Assembly: GCA_937873655.1 (NCBI GenBank)
Contig: CALMYQ010000059.1
Span: 20,417 to 84,416, forward strand
Direction: 5' to 3'
Source of the DNA: an uncultured Lewinella sp.
Lineage (GTDB): Bacteria > Bacteroidota > Bacteroidia > Chitinophagales > Saprospiraceae
Length of the DNA: 64,000 nt
A model generated the notes under the pieces. The model saw only the letters and a program-made list of their open reading frames with translations, had not been told where the DNA came from and did not search any database. Of this stretch, positions 43,045 to 53,744 are shown in pieces. The first letter of the stretch is position 1; every line of letters starts with the position of its first letter. The translations under genes were made by a program, and so were the position numbers.

Positions 43045-44274
43045 CTACCGCAAAATCGTGAGGCTCCCGGTCTCCAGTTTTTCATTTCCGTCACACCTGA
43101 ATCGCACCCGGTACAGGAAGACGCCCGGGTTGAGCATCTGCCCGTGGGCGGAGCCGTCCCAGCGTTCGAACGGGCTTTCGGTATAGAAGACCCGCCCGCC
43201 CCAGCGATCAAATATTTCAAAGGAGATGAGCTCGTCGACAGCAAAGGGGTTGCTGATGCCGTACGTATCGTTGAGCCCGTCGGCGTTCGGGGTGAAGGCC
43301 TTGGGCAGGTAGAGCTTGTTGCAATCGAGGTCGTCGGGGTCGATGACGGTGATCCGGATGGAGTCTTCCGCCACGCAGGTGGAGACGTCGTCGCTGATGC
43401 GCACTTTATACGTGAACTCACCGGCGCCGAGCGGGGAGATGGACGGTTCGGCTTCGTTGGGCGACATCACGCCGGAAGCGGGCAGCCAATTAAAGCCTAC
43501 CCCGCAGCTCACGCTGAGGTTGATGTCCACCTGGGTGCCGAGGAAAATGACCGTATCGCGGTTCAGGATCTTGTCAGGAGACAAGTAAAGGCCGGCGACC
43601 TCTTCTTCTTTCAGGGCGCGGGAATAGATCCGAAGCTCGTCGATCAGGCCTTTGAAAGGCGGCTCGTTGCCCATGGCGCAGTTGGAAAAGCCGATCATGA
43701 GCTCGCCGTCGTTGCTGATGTCGATCCGGCCGGCCGTACCCAGGTCTTTGGCGAATTTACCGTTGATGTACAGTTTCACCCGGGTTGCTTCCCGTACCAC
43801 CGTCACCATTTGCCAGCAGGAGGTATTGAACAGTCGTTCGATGAGGCGGATATTGCGGCCGGGGTTCTCGTACATCACCGTTTCCAGGGTCAGGGTTTGG
43901 GGCGAGTACCGGACATAGAACTCGTGCTCGCCCAGACAATCAGGGCTGCGCTTGGAGATCAGGTACGGTGTACCGCCGCTTCCGACGGGTTTGTAATAAA
44001 AGCTGACGGAGAAGTCTTCCGTATCGAATTCCCGGTTGACGTTATCGGTTCCCGGGATGATGATCCGGTCGTCGCCGCCGTCCAGAAAAACGGCCTGCCC
44101 GACCAGTCCGCAGCGAAATTCCGGGCCGCCGTGGACCAACGCGGAGTTGGCCGTATTGCCGGTAGCGTCCTGGAAATTGCCGTCGAAGTTATAATAAGCG
44201 GCCAGACCTACGGTCGTCTGGCTGAATGCAGCCGTGGCGGAGAGCAAAAACAGAAGTGAAAAGCAATGCTTCAT
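43045..44274 (-). CDS. LamG-domain protein with gliding-type C-terminal sorting domain
   Basis: A 409-residue secreted protein with signal peptide MKHCFSLLFLLSATAAFSQ. LamG/concanavalin-like jelly roll at about 22-220 (GLAAYYNFDGNFQDATGN; DFSVSFYYKPVGSGGTPYLISKR; VKLYINGKFAKDLG; GLIDELRIYSRALKEEEVAGLY), a PKD/Ig-like segment at about 235-315, and a type B type IX sorting domain at the end (LYLPKAFTPNADGLNDTYGI; FEIFDRWGGRVFYTESPFERWDG; GVFLYRVRFRCDG). Proteins with this tail are exported by the type IX system and handled by PorP/SprF partners such as the one at 34191. The next LamG gene, also on the minus strand, is a shorter relative. Confidence 0.9.
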   Translation of the reverse strand: MKHCFSLLFLLSATAAFSQTTVGLAAYYNFDGNFQDATGNTANSALVHGGPEFRCGLVGQAVFLDGGDDRIIIPGTDNVNREFDTEDFSVSFYYKPVGSGGTPYLISKRSPDCLGEHEFYVRYSPQTLTLETVMYENPGRNIRLIERLFNTSCWQMVTVVREATRVKLYINGKFAKDLGTAGRIDISNDGELMIGFSNCAMGNEPPFKGLIDELRIYSRALKEEEVAGLYLSPDKILNRDTVIFLGTQVDINLSVSCGVGFNWLPASGVMSPNEAEPSISPLGAGEFTYKVRISDDVSTCVAEDSIRITVIDPDDLDCNKLYLPKAFTPNADGLNDTYGISNPFAVDELISFEIFDRWGGRVFYTESPFERWDGSAHGQMLNPGVFLYRVRFRCDGNEKLETGSLTILR

Positions 44275-44360
44275 GGGAAAAAATGGCTTCGTTCTGAAAT
44301 CAGGGCGGGCCGGAATTGACCGCTGCCAATGGATAAACGCGTTGAGGGGGAAGATATTTT

Positions 44361-44437
44361 AGTGGTCAGTGGTCAGTTGTCAGTGGTCAGGCGGTTTCCA
44401 GGGTACTGACAACTGACCACTGACCACTGACCACTGG
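44361..44437. repeat. Inverted pair of heptamer arrays
   Basis: 44361-44390 holds AGTGGTC/AGTTGTC units and 44405-44437 the complementary units; the two arms can pair almost fully over 30 bp with a 14-nt loop. The right arm ends 7 bp from the ybaB stop codon. Confidence 0.88.
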
Positions 44438-44444
44438 TTGTGTT

Positions 44445-44753
44445 TCAACCAAACAACCCGCCAAAACCCGGAGGCAGCATATCCTGGATCAGTTTCTGGG
44501 ACTCCTCCGATTCTTTGGCCGCGGCCAGCTCGAGGGCCCGGTTGACGGCCACCAGGATGAGGTCCTCCAATTCTTCGGGGTCTTCCGGGTGAATGGCTTC
44601 CGGATTGATCGTGATATTGAGCAATTGGCGGGCAGCGGTGGCGGTAACCTTCACAGCGCCGTCGCCGGATTCGGCTTCAACGGTGATGGCGGCCAGTTTT
44701 TCCTTGATCGCCTTTTGTTGTTCTTCCATTTGGCCAAAAAGATCGCCGAACAT
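44445..44753 (-). CDS. YbaB/EbfC family nucleoid-associated protein
   Basis: A 102-residue DNA-binding protein of the YbaB/EbfC family, small dimeric nucleoid-associated proteins. Family core: QKAIKEKLAAITVEAESGDGAVKVTATAARQLLNITINPEAI, then DLILVAVNRALELAAAKES. Often encoded next to dnaX and recR; here neither is present. The end, PPGFGGLFG, is typical. The stop codon lies 7 bp from a heptamer hairpin array. Confidence 0.9.
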   Translation of the reverse strand: MFGDLFGQMEEQQKAIKEKLAAITVEAESGDGAVKVTATAARQLLNITINPEAIHPEDPEELEDLILVAVNRALELAAAKESEESQKLIQDMLPPGFGGLFG

Positions 44754-44832
44754 GGGATGCGTATTTTATTGAATGATCGAATTTAAGGAATCAGGGTCGG
44801 CGCCCTGAACGAACGGCAAAATTAGGTGAATT

Positions 44833-45591
44833 TTACGAGTCGCAGTCCATAAATATATTTTCAATGGGCAGGAGGTTGTACAATTCGAGGACCTCATCGG
44901 CGCTCAGCGCCCGATCGTAGACCCGGAGTTCGTCCAGAACGCCTTTGAACCGGCTGGCGCGGCCTTCGCGCACGCACGGGCTGTTGCCGAAGGAGAAAAA
45001 TGCTTCATTGGTGAGGTCGACTCCGCTGCAGCGGTATCCCTCGTTTTGCAGTTGGCCGTTGATATAGGTCATCGCCTTGAAGCCTTCGCGCACCAGGACA
45101 TAGTGCACCCATCCGCCTTTATCCTGGAGATCGGGAGACAGTTCGGGGTAGTATTTTTCAGGGGTTTCGTGGACGAGCGTTTCCACCCGGTCATCCCTGG
45201 AATTGAACAGGATGTCCAGCATATTGTACTCGTCGCAGTCTTCCCGTTTGGAGATCATGCTTTGCGGGAACAGAGAATAGCCTTCGGGTTTGAAATAGAA
45301 ACTGATGGTGAAATTGGATTCTGTGAAGTACTGATTGACAGGCCCGGGAAACCGGAGATATGCTTCTCGTCCGTCGAAGAGCAGGCCCTTGCGTTCTACC
45401 CCGCACCAGCAGCCCACATTGCCGATCATTTCACCATGGCTGCCCAGTCCGCTCTCGTCCCTGGCGTCGCAGTAGTTGAAGGTGTAATGGGCGACCAGGC
45501 CTTCGTCCAGGTTGTCATATGGAGCGGGGGCGCCGGAAATGAACAGCGACCAGGCGGCAAACATCAAAACGGCTGTGGAAAAAAAACGCAT
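44833..45591 (-). CDS. Secreted LamG-domain protein without sorting tail
   Basis: A 252-residue secreted protein, signal MRFFSTAVLMFAAWSLFISGAPA. The rest is one LamG jelly roll (EGLVAHYTFNYCDARDESGLGSHG; FTISFYFKPEGYSLFPQSMISKREDCDEYNML; GGWVHYVLVREGFKAMTYINGQL; GVLDELRVYDRALSADEVLELYNLLP). It resembles the LamG part of the protein at 43045, including the KR-(S/E)-D-C-xE block, but lacks the PKD-like and C-terminal sorting domains, so either it is a truncated paralogue or it uses another anchor. Only YbaB lies between the two, in the same direction. Confidence 0.82.
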   Translation of the reverse strand: MRFFSTAVLMFAAWSLFISGAPAPYDNLDEGLVAHYTFNYCDARDESGLGSHGEMIGNVGCWCGVERKGLLFDGREAYLRFPGPVNQYFTESNFTISFYFKPEGYSLFPQSMISKREDCDEYNMLDILFNSRDDRVETLVHETPEKYYPELSPDLQDKGGWVHYVLVREGFKAMTYINGQLQNEGYRCSGVDLTNEAFFSFGNSPCVREGRASRFKGVLDELRVYDRALSADEVLELYNLLPIENIFMDCDS

Positions 45592-45673
45592 AGACTCATT
45601 TTTGGGGTAAAATACAAAAAAAATGCCTGAGGGATGCATTCAAGGTCTTCATTTTCAGCCGGATTGCCGTCGT

Positions 45674-46132
45674 TTAGCGCTGTACTTCCTGCAAATCCTG
45701 ATAAGTCAGCCTGTAATTTTCAGAAAACTCTTCCAGGGTCGGCTTGAAGAACCAGAACCCCAGTATGCCTGCGGCAAAACACAGGATCCAGAACAAATTG
45801 TTATCCAATAAGGTGAGCACCACCATGAACAGGTTGCACCCTTCAATAAGGGCAGACCGCATGATGACGGATTTGCGGAAATGCGACACTTTTTCCGGAA
45901 AAGGGGCGTTTTCAGGCGCATTTTTCATGTTCATCTGGTTAACGGTCCGGGCGCCCATCAATCCCGCCAGCACCACGACCGGGCCGATAAACCCGGGAAA
46001 GCTCCCGGACGGCCAGTTCAACGCGGCATCCGTGTTGGATTTGGTCATGAAAACCACCACCAGGGCAAAGATGATCTGTCCGGCCAGCAAGGCCCAGTAG
46101 AGGAGGATGGTTTGTTTAAATTCGTTCTTCAT
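45674..46132 (-). CDS. Four-helix membrane protein of unknown function
   Basis: A 152-residue integral membrane protein with hydrophobic segments at about 8-29 (ILLYWALLAGQIIFALVVVFM), 45-62 (GFIGPVVVLAGLMGA), 95-110 (ALIEGCNLFMVVLTLL) and 112-130 (NNLFWILCFAAGILGFWFF), and a charged C-terminal tail LEEFSENYRLTYQDLQEVQR. No family recognised; similar small proteins are scattered in Bacteroidota. Its start codon lies 5 bp from a nonamer repeat array, so the whole 5' leader is repeat DNA, a possible case of repeat-number control of expression (inference). Confidence 0.72.
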   Translation of the reverse strand: MKNEFKQTILLYWALLAGQIIFALVVVFMTKSNTDAALNWPSGSFPGFIGPVVVLAGLMGARTVNQMNMKNAPENAPFPEKVSHFRKSVIMRSALIEGCNLFMVVLTLLDNNLFWILCFAAGILGFWFFKPTLEEFSENYRLTYQDLQEVQR

Positions 46133-46136
46133 TAAA

Positions 46137-46545
46137 ATTGATTCGATTGATCCAATTGATCCGATTGATCCGATTGATTCGATTGATTCGATTGATTCGA
46201 ATGATTCGATTGATTCGATTGATTCGAATGATTCGATTGATTCGATTGATCCGATTGATTCGAATGATTCGATTGATTCGATTGATCCGATTGATTCGAT
46301 TAACCTTGCCTTCGGTTCCTCCCCCGACCGCCGGAGCTCATCAGGAGCGAAGGAGGTGATTCCTCAGTTCCTCAGTTCCTCAGTTCCTCCATAAAGGATT
46401 GATTCGATTGATCCGATTGATTCGATTGATTCGATTAACCTTGCCTTCGGTTCCTCCCCCGACCGCCGGAGCTCATCAGGAGCGAAGGGGGTGATTCCTC
46501 AGTTCCTCGATTCCTCAGTTCCTCAATAAAGGATTGATCCGATTG
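46137..46545. repeat. Nonamer array (ATTGATTCG)n with a 135-bp tandem duplication
   Basis: 46137-46305 is about 18 near-identical 9-mers (ATTGATTCG with C/A variants). Then a segment with the 51-bp repeat and TCAGTTCC pentamer-octamer tracts, then more nonamers. From about 46282 the sequence repeats itself at a distance of 135 bp (for example the TAACC blocks at 46301 and 46436, the ATAAAGGATT blocks at 46391 and 46526). It fills the whole space between a peptide transporter and a membrane protein gene. Confidence 0.92.
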
Positions 46546-46572
46546 GGGCGCCCGTCATTTGGTCAGCCTAAT
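46541..46572. repeat. 32-bp dispersed repeat, second copy
   Basis: Inverted match (29 of 32) to 37950-37981. The POT transporter stop codon TAG (46568-46570) lies within it. Confidence 0.7.
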
Positions 46573-48328
46573 TGACCCCGTGCATCATCCGTTTCAGCGG
46601 TTTGTTGAGCAGGATCAGCAGGATGCCTGCGCTGAAGGTGATGCCGACAAAAATGGTGAAAAAGCCCGACATGGAGCTGTTTTGAGAAACCTGGTCCATA
46701 TAACTGCCGACGATCCCGGATAAGGTATTGGCGACAAAGTTGGCCAGGTGCCATACCCCGAACATAAGGGCCATCAGCCGCTTCGGCGACAGCTTGTTGA
46801 CAAAAGCCAGGCCGACCGGCGACAGGCAGAGCTCGCCCATGGTTTGCAACAAATAGAACAGAACGATCCAGAGCATGCTGACCGAAGCCGCCGTCGCCCC
46901 TTTGGGGATGCCTGATGAGGCGATCACCAGCCCGACAAAGCCCAACCCCAGGAGCAACAACCCGGCGCCGAATTTGACAGGCCCCGAAGGATTCTTGTTG
47001 AGTTTGCTCATCCATACCCATAAAGCGGAAAACAAAGGCCCCAGCGTAATGATAAAGAAGCCGTTCAGGCTGCCGAACCAGGAAGCCGGCACTTCGGCTG
47101 AGGTGTTTTCAAAGTTCTCCAAATTGATCCTGATCACGATCAGCCAGATCAGCGCAAAGCTCAGTGCCGTAAACAAAATGGTCAGCGGGTATTTTCGCCC
47201 TATCTTGATCCCGAGCTGTGTGATGGCCCAGGTCAGAATGACCATCGGGATGAAGGTCAGCGCCAGGCTGACGTAGCGGAATGCATTGACGGAGGCAGGA
47301 GTAGCCAGCACCCGCTGGGTATAATCCCGGGCGAAAATGGTGAGGCTGCCGCCGGCCTGTTCGAAAGACAGCCAGAAGAAGATGACGAAAAAGGCGAAAA
47401 TGGCGATGACCCCCAGCCGGTCGCGCTCAACCGGCGGGTATTTCCTGAGGCGTTGAATGACAAAATAGGTCATCAGGACGATAAACGGCAGCATCATGAC
47501 CGCCCTGAGCCATACCATGGACGGATCAAGGCCGACAGCCAGGCAGATCCGGTCGAAATTCATAGAGGCGATGACCGTTACGACCGCCAGCGCAAGGGAG
47601 CCGATGAAAAAGCCGGAATCATTGTTTGTCCAGTCGACCTGCTTTTCCCCAAATTTTTCAGCGGGCGTCATATCCTTTTTCTCCGCCGTCGGTTTGGCGC
47701 CGATATCCCCGAAGATTTTCTGACCGAAATAGAATTGCAACAGGCCGAAGAACATGAAAATGCCCGCCGCGCCGAATCCGTAACTCCAGCCCTTCGTCTC
47801 GCCCAGCCAGCCGCAAATCAGCATACCGAAAAAAGCGCCGGCATTGACCGCCATATAGAAAACGGTGTAAGCGCCGTCTTTCAGCGGGCTGCCGTCCGGG
47901 TACATCTGCCCGACGATGGGTACGATATTGGGTTTGAAAAAGCCGTTGCCTGCAATCAGCAACAGGATGCCCAGATAAAAGAAGAAGTGCGATTCCATAG
48001 CCAGGGAAGCATGCCCCAGCGTCATGACCAAAGCGCCGATCACGACCCCGTTTCGCGAGCCGATAAAATTATCCGCGATCCATCCGCCGATCAGGGGCGT
48101 AAGGTAGACCAACCCGGTGTACCAGCCGTACAGCACAAGCGCGTCGGCGCTGTCCCAGCCGAAGCCGCCCTTCATGACCTCGCTGGTCAGAAACAGCACC
48201 AGGATAGCCCGCATGCCGTAATAACTGAACCGCTCCCACATCTCCGTAAAAAAGAGCACAAATAACCCGACCGGGTGTTGGAAGATCGTTTTTTGGTTGG
48301 TGTCGGAACCGCCGAATGTTTGCGTCAT
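46568..48328 (-). CDS. POT family peptide transporter 1
   Basis: A 586-residue proton-coupled oligopeptide transporter (PTR2/POT family, MFS fold) in the inner membrane; imports di- and tripeptides. Family signature near the N terminus: FFTEMWERFSYYGMRAILVLFLTSE (the ExxERFxYY motif, with E and R for proton coupling), YTGLVYLTPLIGGWIADNFIGSRN, GNGFFKPNIVPIVGQMYP, YMAVNAGAFFGMLICGWLGE, SFEQAGGSLTIFARDYT and GELCLSPVGLAFVNKLSPKRL. It has around 14 membrane helices. A second POT gene lies directly upstream on the same strand, so they are tandem paralogues. Confidence 0.92.
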   Translation of the reverse strand: MTQTFGGSDTNQKTIFQHPVGLFVLFFTEMWERFSYYGMRAILVLFLTSEVMKGGFGWDSADALVLYGWYTGLVYLTPLIGGWIADNFIGSRNGVVIGALVMTLGHASLAMESHFFFYLGILLLIAGNGFFKPNIVPIVGQMYPDGSPLKDGAYTVFYMAVNAGAFFGMLICGWLGETKGWSYGFGAAGIFMFFGLLQFYFGQKIFGDIGAKPTAEKKDMTPAEKFGEKQVDWTNNDSGFFIGSLALAVVTVIASMNFDRICLAVGLDPSMVWLRAVMMLPFIVLMTYFVIQRLRKYPPVERDRLGVIAIFAFFVIFFWLSFEQAGGSLTIFARDYTQRVLATPASVNAFRYVSLALTFIPMVILTWAITQLGIKIGRKYPLTILFTALSFALIWLIVIRINLENFENTSAEVPASWFGSLNGFFIITLGPLFSALWVWMSKLNKNPSGPVKFGAGLLLLGLGFVGLVIASSGIPKGATAASVSMLWIVLFYLLQTMGELCLSPVGLAFVNKLSPKRLMALMFGVWHLANFVANTLSGIVGSYMDQVSQNSSMSGFFTIFVGITFSAGILLILLNKPLKRMMHGVN

Positions 48329-48344
48329 GTCTTTTAGTCGTGTA

Positions 48345-48446
48345 GCGACGGAAGATTTTCCGTCGCAAATTAAAACGGAAAACCTTCCGTCGCATAAGCA
48401 ATTAACAGGCTCTCACCCTCTCACTCTCTCACTCTCTCACTCTCTA
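48345..48446. repeat. Hairpin and GAGAGTGA octamers between the POT genes
   Basis: GCGACGGAA (48345-48353) pairs with TTCCGTCGC (48358-48366), and the latter half recurs at 48384-48393. Then four CACTCTCT-type octamers reach and include the stop codon TAG (48444-48446) of the next gene. Confidence 0.75.
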
Positions 48447-49925
48447 TTTCACCTCCCCCATCAACCGCTTCATCCACGGGATCAGGACGAACATGATCAC
48501 GGAAGCCGCCAGGCTGGTGCAGAATACGGCAAAGAATATGTTTTTCAGCGGGAAGGATTCGAACATGCCGCCGACCCGGCCGCCGATATAATTGCCCAGT
48601 GCTGCGCCCATGAACCAGATGCCCATCATCTGGCCGACAATCCGTTCCGGTGCCAGCTTGGTCATAGCGCTCAGACCGACGGGCGACAGGCAAAGCTCAC
48701 CGACCGTATGGATGAAATACACGGCCAGTAGCCATTGGACGCCGACTTTTTCCACACCGCTGTTCAGCATCTGGGCGGCGGGTACCAGCAGCAGGAAGCC
48801 GAGGCCTACAAACAGCAGCCCCAGCGTGAACTTCATCGGGGTTGACGGTTCCTTCCCGGCATTGTTCAATTTCAGCCATAACCAGGCAAACACCGGCGAC
48901 AGGGCAATGATCCAGATGGAGTTGACGGATTGCCACCAGGTTGACGGAAATTCGGCGCCGAACACCTTGTTATTGGTGTACCGGTCGGCAAACAGGTTCA
49001 GCGTTGAACCGGCCTGTTCAAAAGCCGACCAAAACAAAGCGGCCGCCAGGAAGAAGATGATAATGGCCGCGATCCGGTTTTTTTCCGGCGCGGTGAAGCC
49101 GCCCGTAGTGAACAGAAAACCGAAGTAAACGAATGGGACAAGGATCAGCAGAACACCCACGATGTTGGACACGCTGTTGATGGTCAGCGGATATATGTTG
49201 AGCCTATCCAGCAGGACCAGCACCGCAGCCCCGGCAACGAGCCCGATGAGGCCGTTTCGCAGCGAAGTCTTTTGTTTGGTATTTTCTTCCGGCGAATCAT
49301 TGGACGGTTTCAATAATCCGGCGTCGCCCAGGTGTTTTGCGCCCAGCCTGTACTGGATCAAACCCAGGACCATGCCGATGGCTACCACCAGGAAGCCCGC
49401 ATGCCAGTTGACCCGCTGGCCGAACCAGCCGGCGATCAGCGGCGCCAGGAAGGCGCCCAGGTTGATGCCCATGTAGAATATGGAGAAAGCGGAATCCCGC
49501 CGCTTGTCGTCCTTCGAGTACAAGGACCCCACCATGGTACTGACGTTGGGTTTCAGCAGGCCCGTACCGATGGAATTGAGCGCAAGGCCGATATAGAACG
49601 GCGTTCTGCCGCCCGGTATGGCAAGGCATAAATTCCCCAGGGCTATGATCAGGCCGCCGTAAAAAACAGCGTTGCGCGCGCCCAGGAATTTATCGGCGAT
49701 CCATCCGCCGGGCAGGTTGGTCATATAGACTACTGCGGTATACAACCCGTAAAGGGCGCCTGCTTCTAACACCGAAAGCCCGAGGCCCGGATTTTGATCC
49801 GTAACGGCAGCTGTCATATAAAGGATCAGCATGGCCCGTCCGCCGTAATAACTGAATCGTTCCCACATCTCGGTGAAAAACAGGGTTGCAAGCCCGCGCG
49901 GGTGTCCTAGGAAGTCTTTACTCAT
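48444..49925 (-). CDS. POT family peptide transporter 2
   Basis: A 493-residue peptide:proton symporter, shorter paralogue of the preceding gene. Signature: LFFTEMWERFSYYGGRAMLILYMTA, YTAVVYMTNLPGGWIADKFLGARNAVF, GTGLLKPNVSTMVGSLY, FYMGINLGAFLAPLIAGW, FEQAGSTLNLFADRYTN and GELCLSPVGLSAMTKLAPER. It resembles the DtpT type. Two adjacent POT genes suit a protein-degrading bacterium that feeds on peptides, in line with the exported M14 peptidase at 53745. The stop codon is part of an octamer repeat. Confidence 0.92.
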   Translation of the reverse strand: MSKDFLGHPRGLATLFFTEMWERFSYYGGRAMLILYMTAAVTDQNPGLGLSVLEAGALYGLYTAVVYMTNLPGGWIADKFLGARNAVFYGGLIIALGNLCLAIPGGRTPFYIGLALNSIGTGLLKPNVSTMVGSLYSKDDKRRDSAFSIFYMGINLGAFLAPLIAGWFGQRVNWHAGFLVVAIGMVLGLIQYRLGAKHLGDAGLLKPSNDSPEENTKQKTSLRNGLIGLVAGAAVLVLLDRLNIYPLTINSVSNIVGVLLILVPFVYFGFLFTTGGFTAPEKNRIAAIIIFFLAAALFWSAFEQAGSTLNLFADRYTNNKVFGAEFPSTWWQSVNSIWIIALSPVFAWLWLKLNNAGKEPSTPMKFTLGLLFVGLGFLLLVPAAQMLNSGVEKVGVQWLLAVYFIHTVGELCLSPVGLSAMTKLAPERIVGQMMGIWFMGAALGNYIGGRVGGMFESFPLKNIFFAVFCTSLAASVIMFVLIPWMKRLMGEVK

Positions 49926-50348
49926 GGTCGTTCAAATGTTGGTTAGATTGTCTTTTTTGGACAATGAAAGAATAAAATTTTTATGGATGGGCTAAAGATA
50001 AACGATTTGCAGTTATACGGCGGTAATTTTCCAATCCTTATTTTGACAGGCTGTCGCCGCAAAAGCACATTTAAGTATTCTTTAACGGATCGGTATGTCC
50101 TTGGACTGTAATGTGTTAAGATGGGTTTTCATTGAACCGGATCAAGTTGTCAGTGGTCAGTGGTCAGTTGTCAGTTGTCAGTTTGAAAAAGGGCGTCGTT
50201 CCGCCCCTTCGACGGGCGCCCAACCATCAAACTGTTAAACATCCGTCCCCTGTCTGAAGTAGCCTCGGCGGAGTCGGGCCCCATCCACCGTCCACCGTTT
50301 TCTGTCCACCTTCTTCCGGGTAATCTTCCTATCTTGCTCCCAAAAAAC
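49926..50348. other. Gene-free spacer with repeats between divergent genes
   Basis: About 420 bp, no gene. It holds a heptamer tract at 50146-50182 (TCAGTTG/TCAGTGG), a CCTCGGCGGAGTCGGG palindrome-type fragment near 50264-50279, and nothing else I can name. Confidence 0.6.
50146..50182. repeat. Heptamer tract TCAGTTG/TCAGTGG
   Basis: About five units of the dispersed heptamer family. Confidence 0.8.
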
Positions 50349-51167
50349 ATGCTCTACGATCAGATACAGGAAGCCGTCCGCTTCATCCGGTCCAGATCCG
50401 GGTTTCAGCCCCGCTTCGGGATCATACTCGGGACCGGACTCAGCGGCCTGGCCGACGAAATCGACATCGAAACAGAGATCGCTTATGGTGAGATACCGCA
50501 TTTCCCGGAATCCACAGCGCCCGGGCACCGCAGCAGGCTGATCCTGGGACATCTCGAAGGCATACCCGTTGTTGCAATGGCCGGGCGGTTTCACTATTAC
50601 GAAGGCTACTCCATGCAGCAGGTCACCTTCCCGGTGCGGGTCCTGAAATTCCTGGGCATCGAACGGCTGGTCATTTCCAATGCGTCCGGCGGGCTGGTGG
50701 AAGATATGGAGACCGGAGAGATCGTCTTCGTCCGCGACCACATCAACCTGCAACCGGAAAATCCGTTGCGGGGCCACAACGACGAACGCCTTGGTCCCCG
50801 GTTTCCGGATATGCTGGGCACCTACGACCGCGCTCTCAACGCCATAGCCCTCGGGATCGCGGCCGACCGGGGCATTCGCGCCCGCGAAGGGGTTTACCTC
50901 GGCCTGCAAGGACCCAATCTGGAAACCCCGGCCGAATCCCTGTACCTGCGCACTATCGGCGCCGACGTGGTCGGGATGTCCACAGTGCCCGAAGTATTGG
51001 TGGCGCGCCACATGGATTTGCCGGTTTTTGTCCTTTCGGTGGTGGCCAATAAGAGCCTCCCCGTCTCTGCAATTGTCCCGACGACTGCCGAGGATGTGAT
51101 CAACGCGGTACGGGCGGTCGAGCCGGATATGAGGGCAATTGTCGTGGAAGTGCTGCGCCGGTTGTAA
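50349..51167 (+). CDS. punA: Purine nucleoside phosphorylase I
   Basis: A 272-residue trimeric-type PNP that splits inosine and guanosine with phosphate in purine salvage. Motifs: FGIILGTGLSGLADEI (phosphate loop), PESTAPGHRSRLILGHLEG (phosphate and substrate), AMAGRFHYYEGYSMQQVTFPVRVLK, ISNASGGL, RDHINLQ, YLGLQGPNLETPAE (substrate Glu), and MSTVPEVLVARHM. The ATG at 50349 is chosen over TTG 50334 since the PNP fold begins with LYDQIQEAVRFI. Its promoter region overlaps dispersed repeats. Divergent from the POT genes. Confidence 0.94.
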   Translation: MLYDQIQEAVRFIRSRSGFQPRFGIILGTGLSGLADEIDIETEIAYGEIPHFPESTAPGHRSRLILGHLEGIPVVAMAGRFHYYEGYSMQQVTFPVRVLKFLGIERLVISNASGGLVEDMETGEIVFVRDHINLQPENPLRGHNDERLGPRFPDMLGTYDRALNAIALGIAADRGIRAREGVYLGLQGPNLETPAESLYLRTIGADVVGMSTVPEVLVARHMDLPVFVLSVVANKSLPVSAIVPTTAEDVINAVRAVEPDMRAIVVEVLRRL

Positions 51168-51284
51168 AAGCCGTAATATCTGCCGTTTATGCAGGAAACG
51201 CGAGGATATGCGGCATAAAACGCGAGGAATGCGGGATTGCCGGAAATAGATTGCTGAATTCCAAAACAGTAGGTCCTGCAAATA

Positions 51285-51315
51285 TTTGTCAAAACGTAAA
51301 ATTGGATTACTTTTG
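51285..51315 (+). promoter_or_regulatory. hppA: Bacteroidetes-type promoter of hppA
   Basis: TTTG at 51285-51288, exactly 19 nt, then TACTTTTG at 51308-51315: a full match to the housekeeping consensus. Transcription would start near 51322, giving a leader of about 85 nt. Confidence 0.8.
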
Positions 51316-51407
51316 CGCTCCGAAACAGAAATTTCCGCACGATTCAACCCTGCTTGCGGGACAACGTGCGGACAACATCAGTCATAACTTAAAGCAAATT
51401 AACCATT

Positions 51408-53603
<2,196 letters not shown>

Positions 53604-53632
53604 TCGCCCGATACTCCGGTATGACAGATAAC

Positions 53633-53673
53633 AAATCCGCAGGCGCCTACGTTGTGCCTGCGGATTTTGCATT
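53633..53673 (+). terminator. Rho-independent terminator of hppA
   Basis: 12-bp arms AAATCCGCAGGC (53633-53644) and complement (53656-53667), 11-nt loop, followed by a T-rich tract TTGCATTTTT. Confidence 0.85.
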
Positions 53674-53744
53674 TTTGGGGCCGGCCTGAGCCGGTATAAG
53701 CGTAACTTTTAATATTTTGCAGACTACAAAAGCCCTTTACTATT

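Noticed and set aside
46107..46394. Open frame encoding (Ile-Asp-Ser/Pro)n on the + strand
   Set aside because: It is the translation of the nonamer array, starts in the antisense of another gene and has no non-repeat domain.
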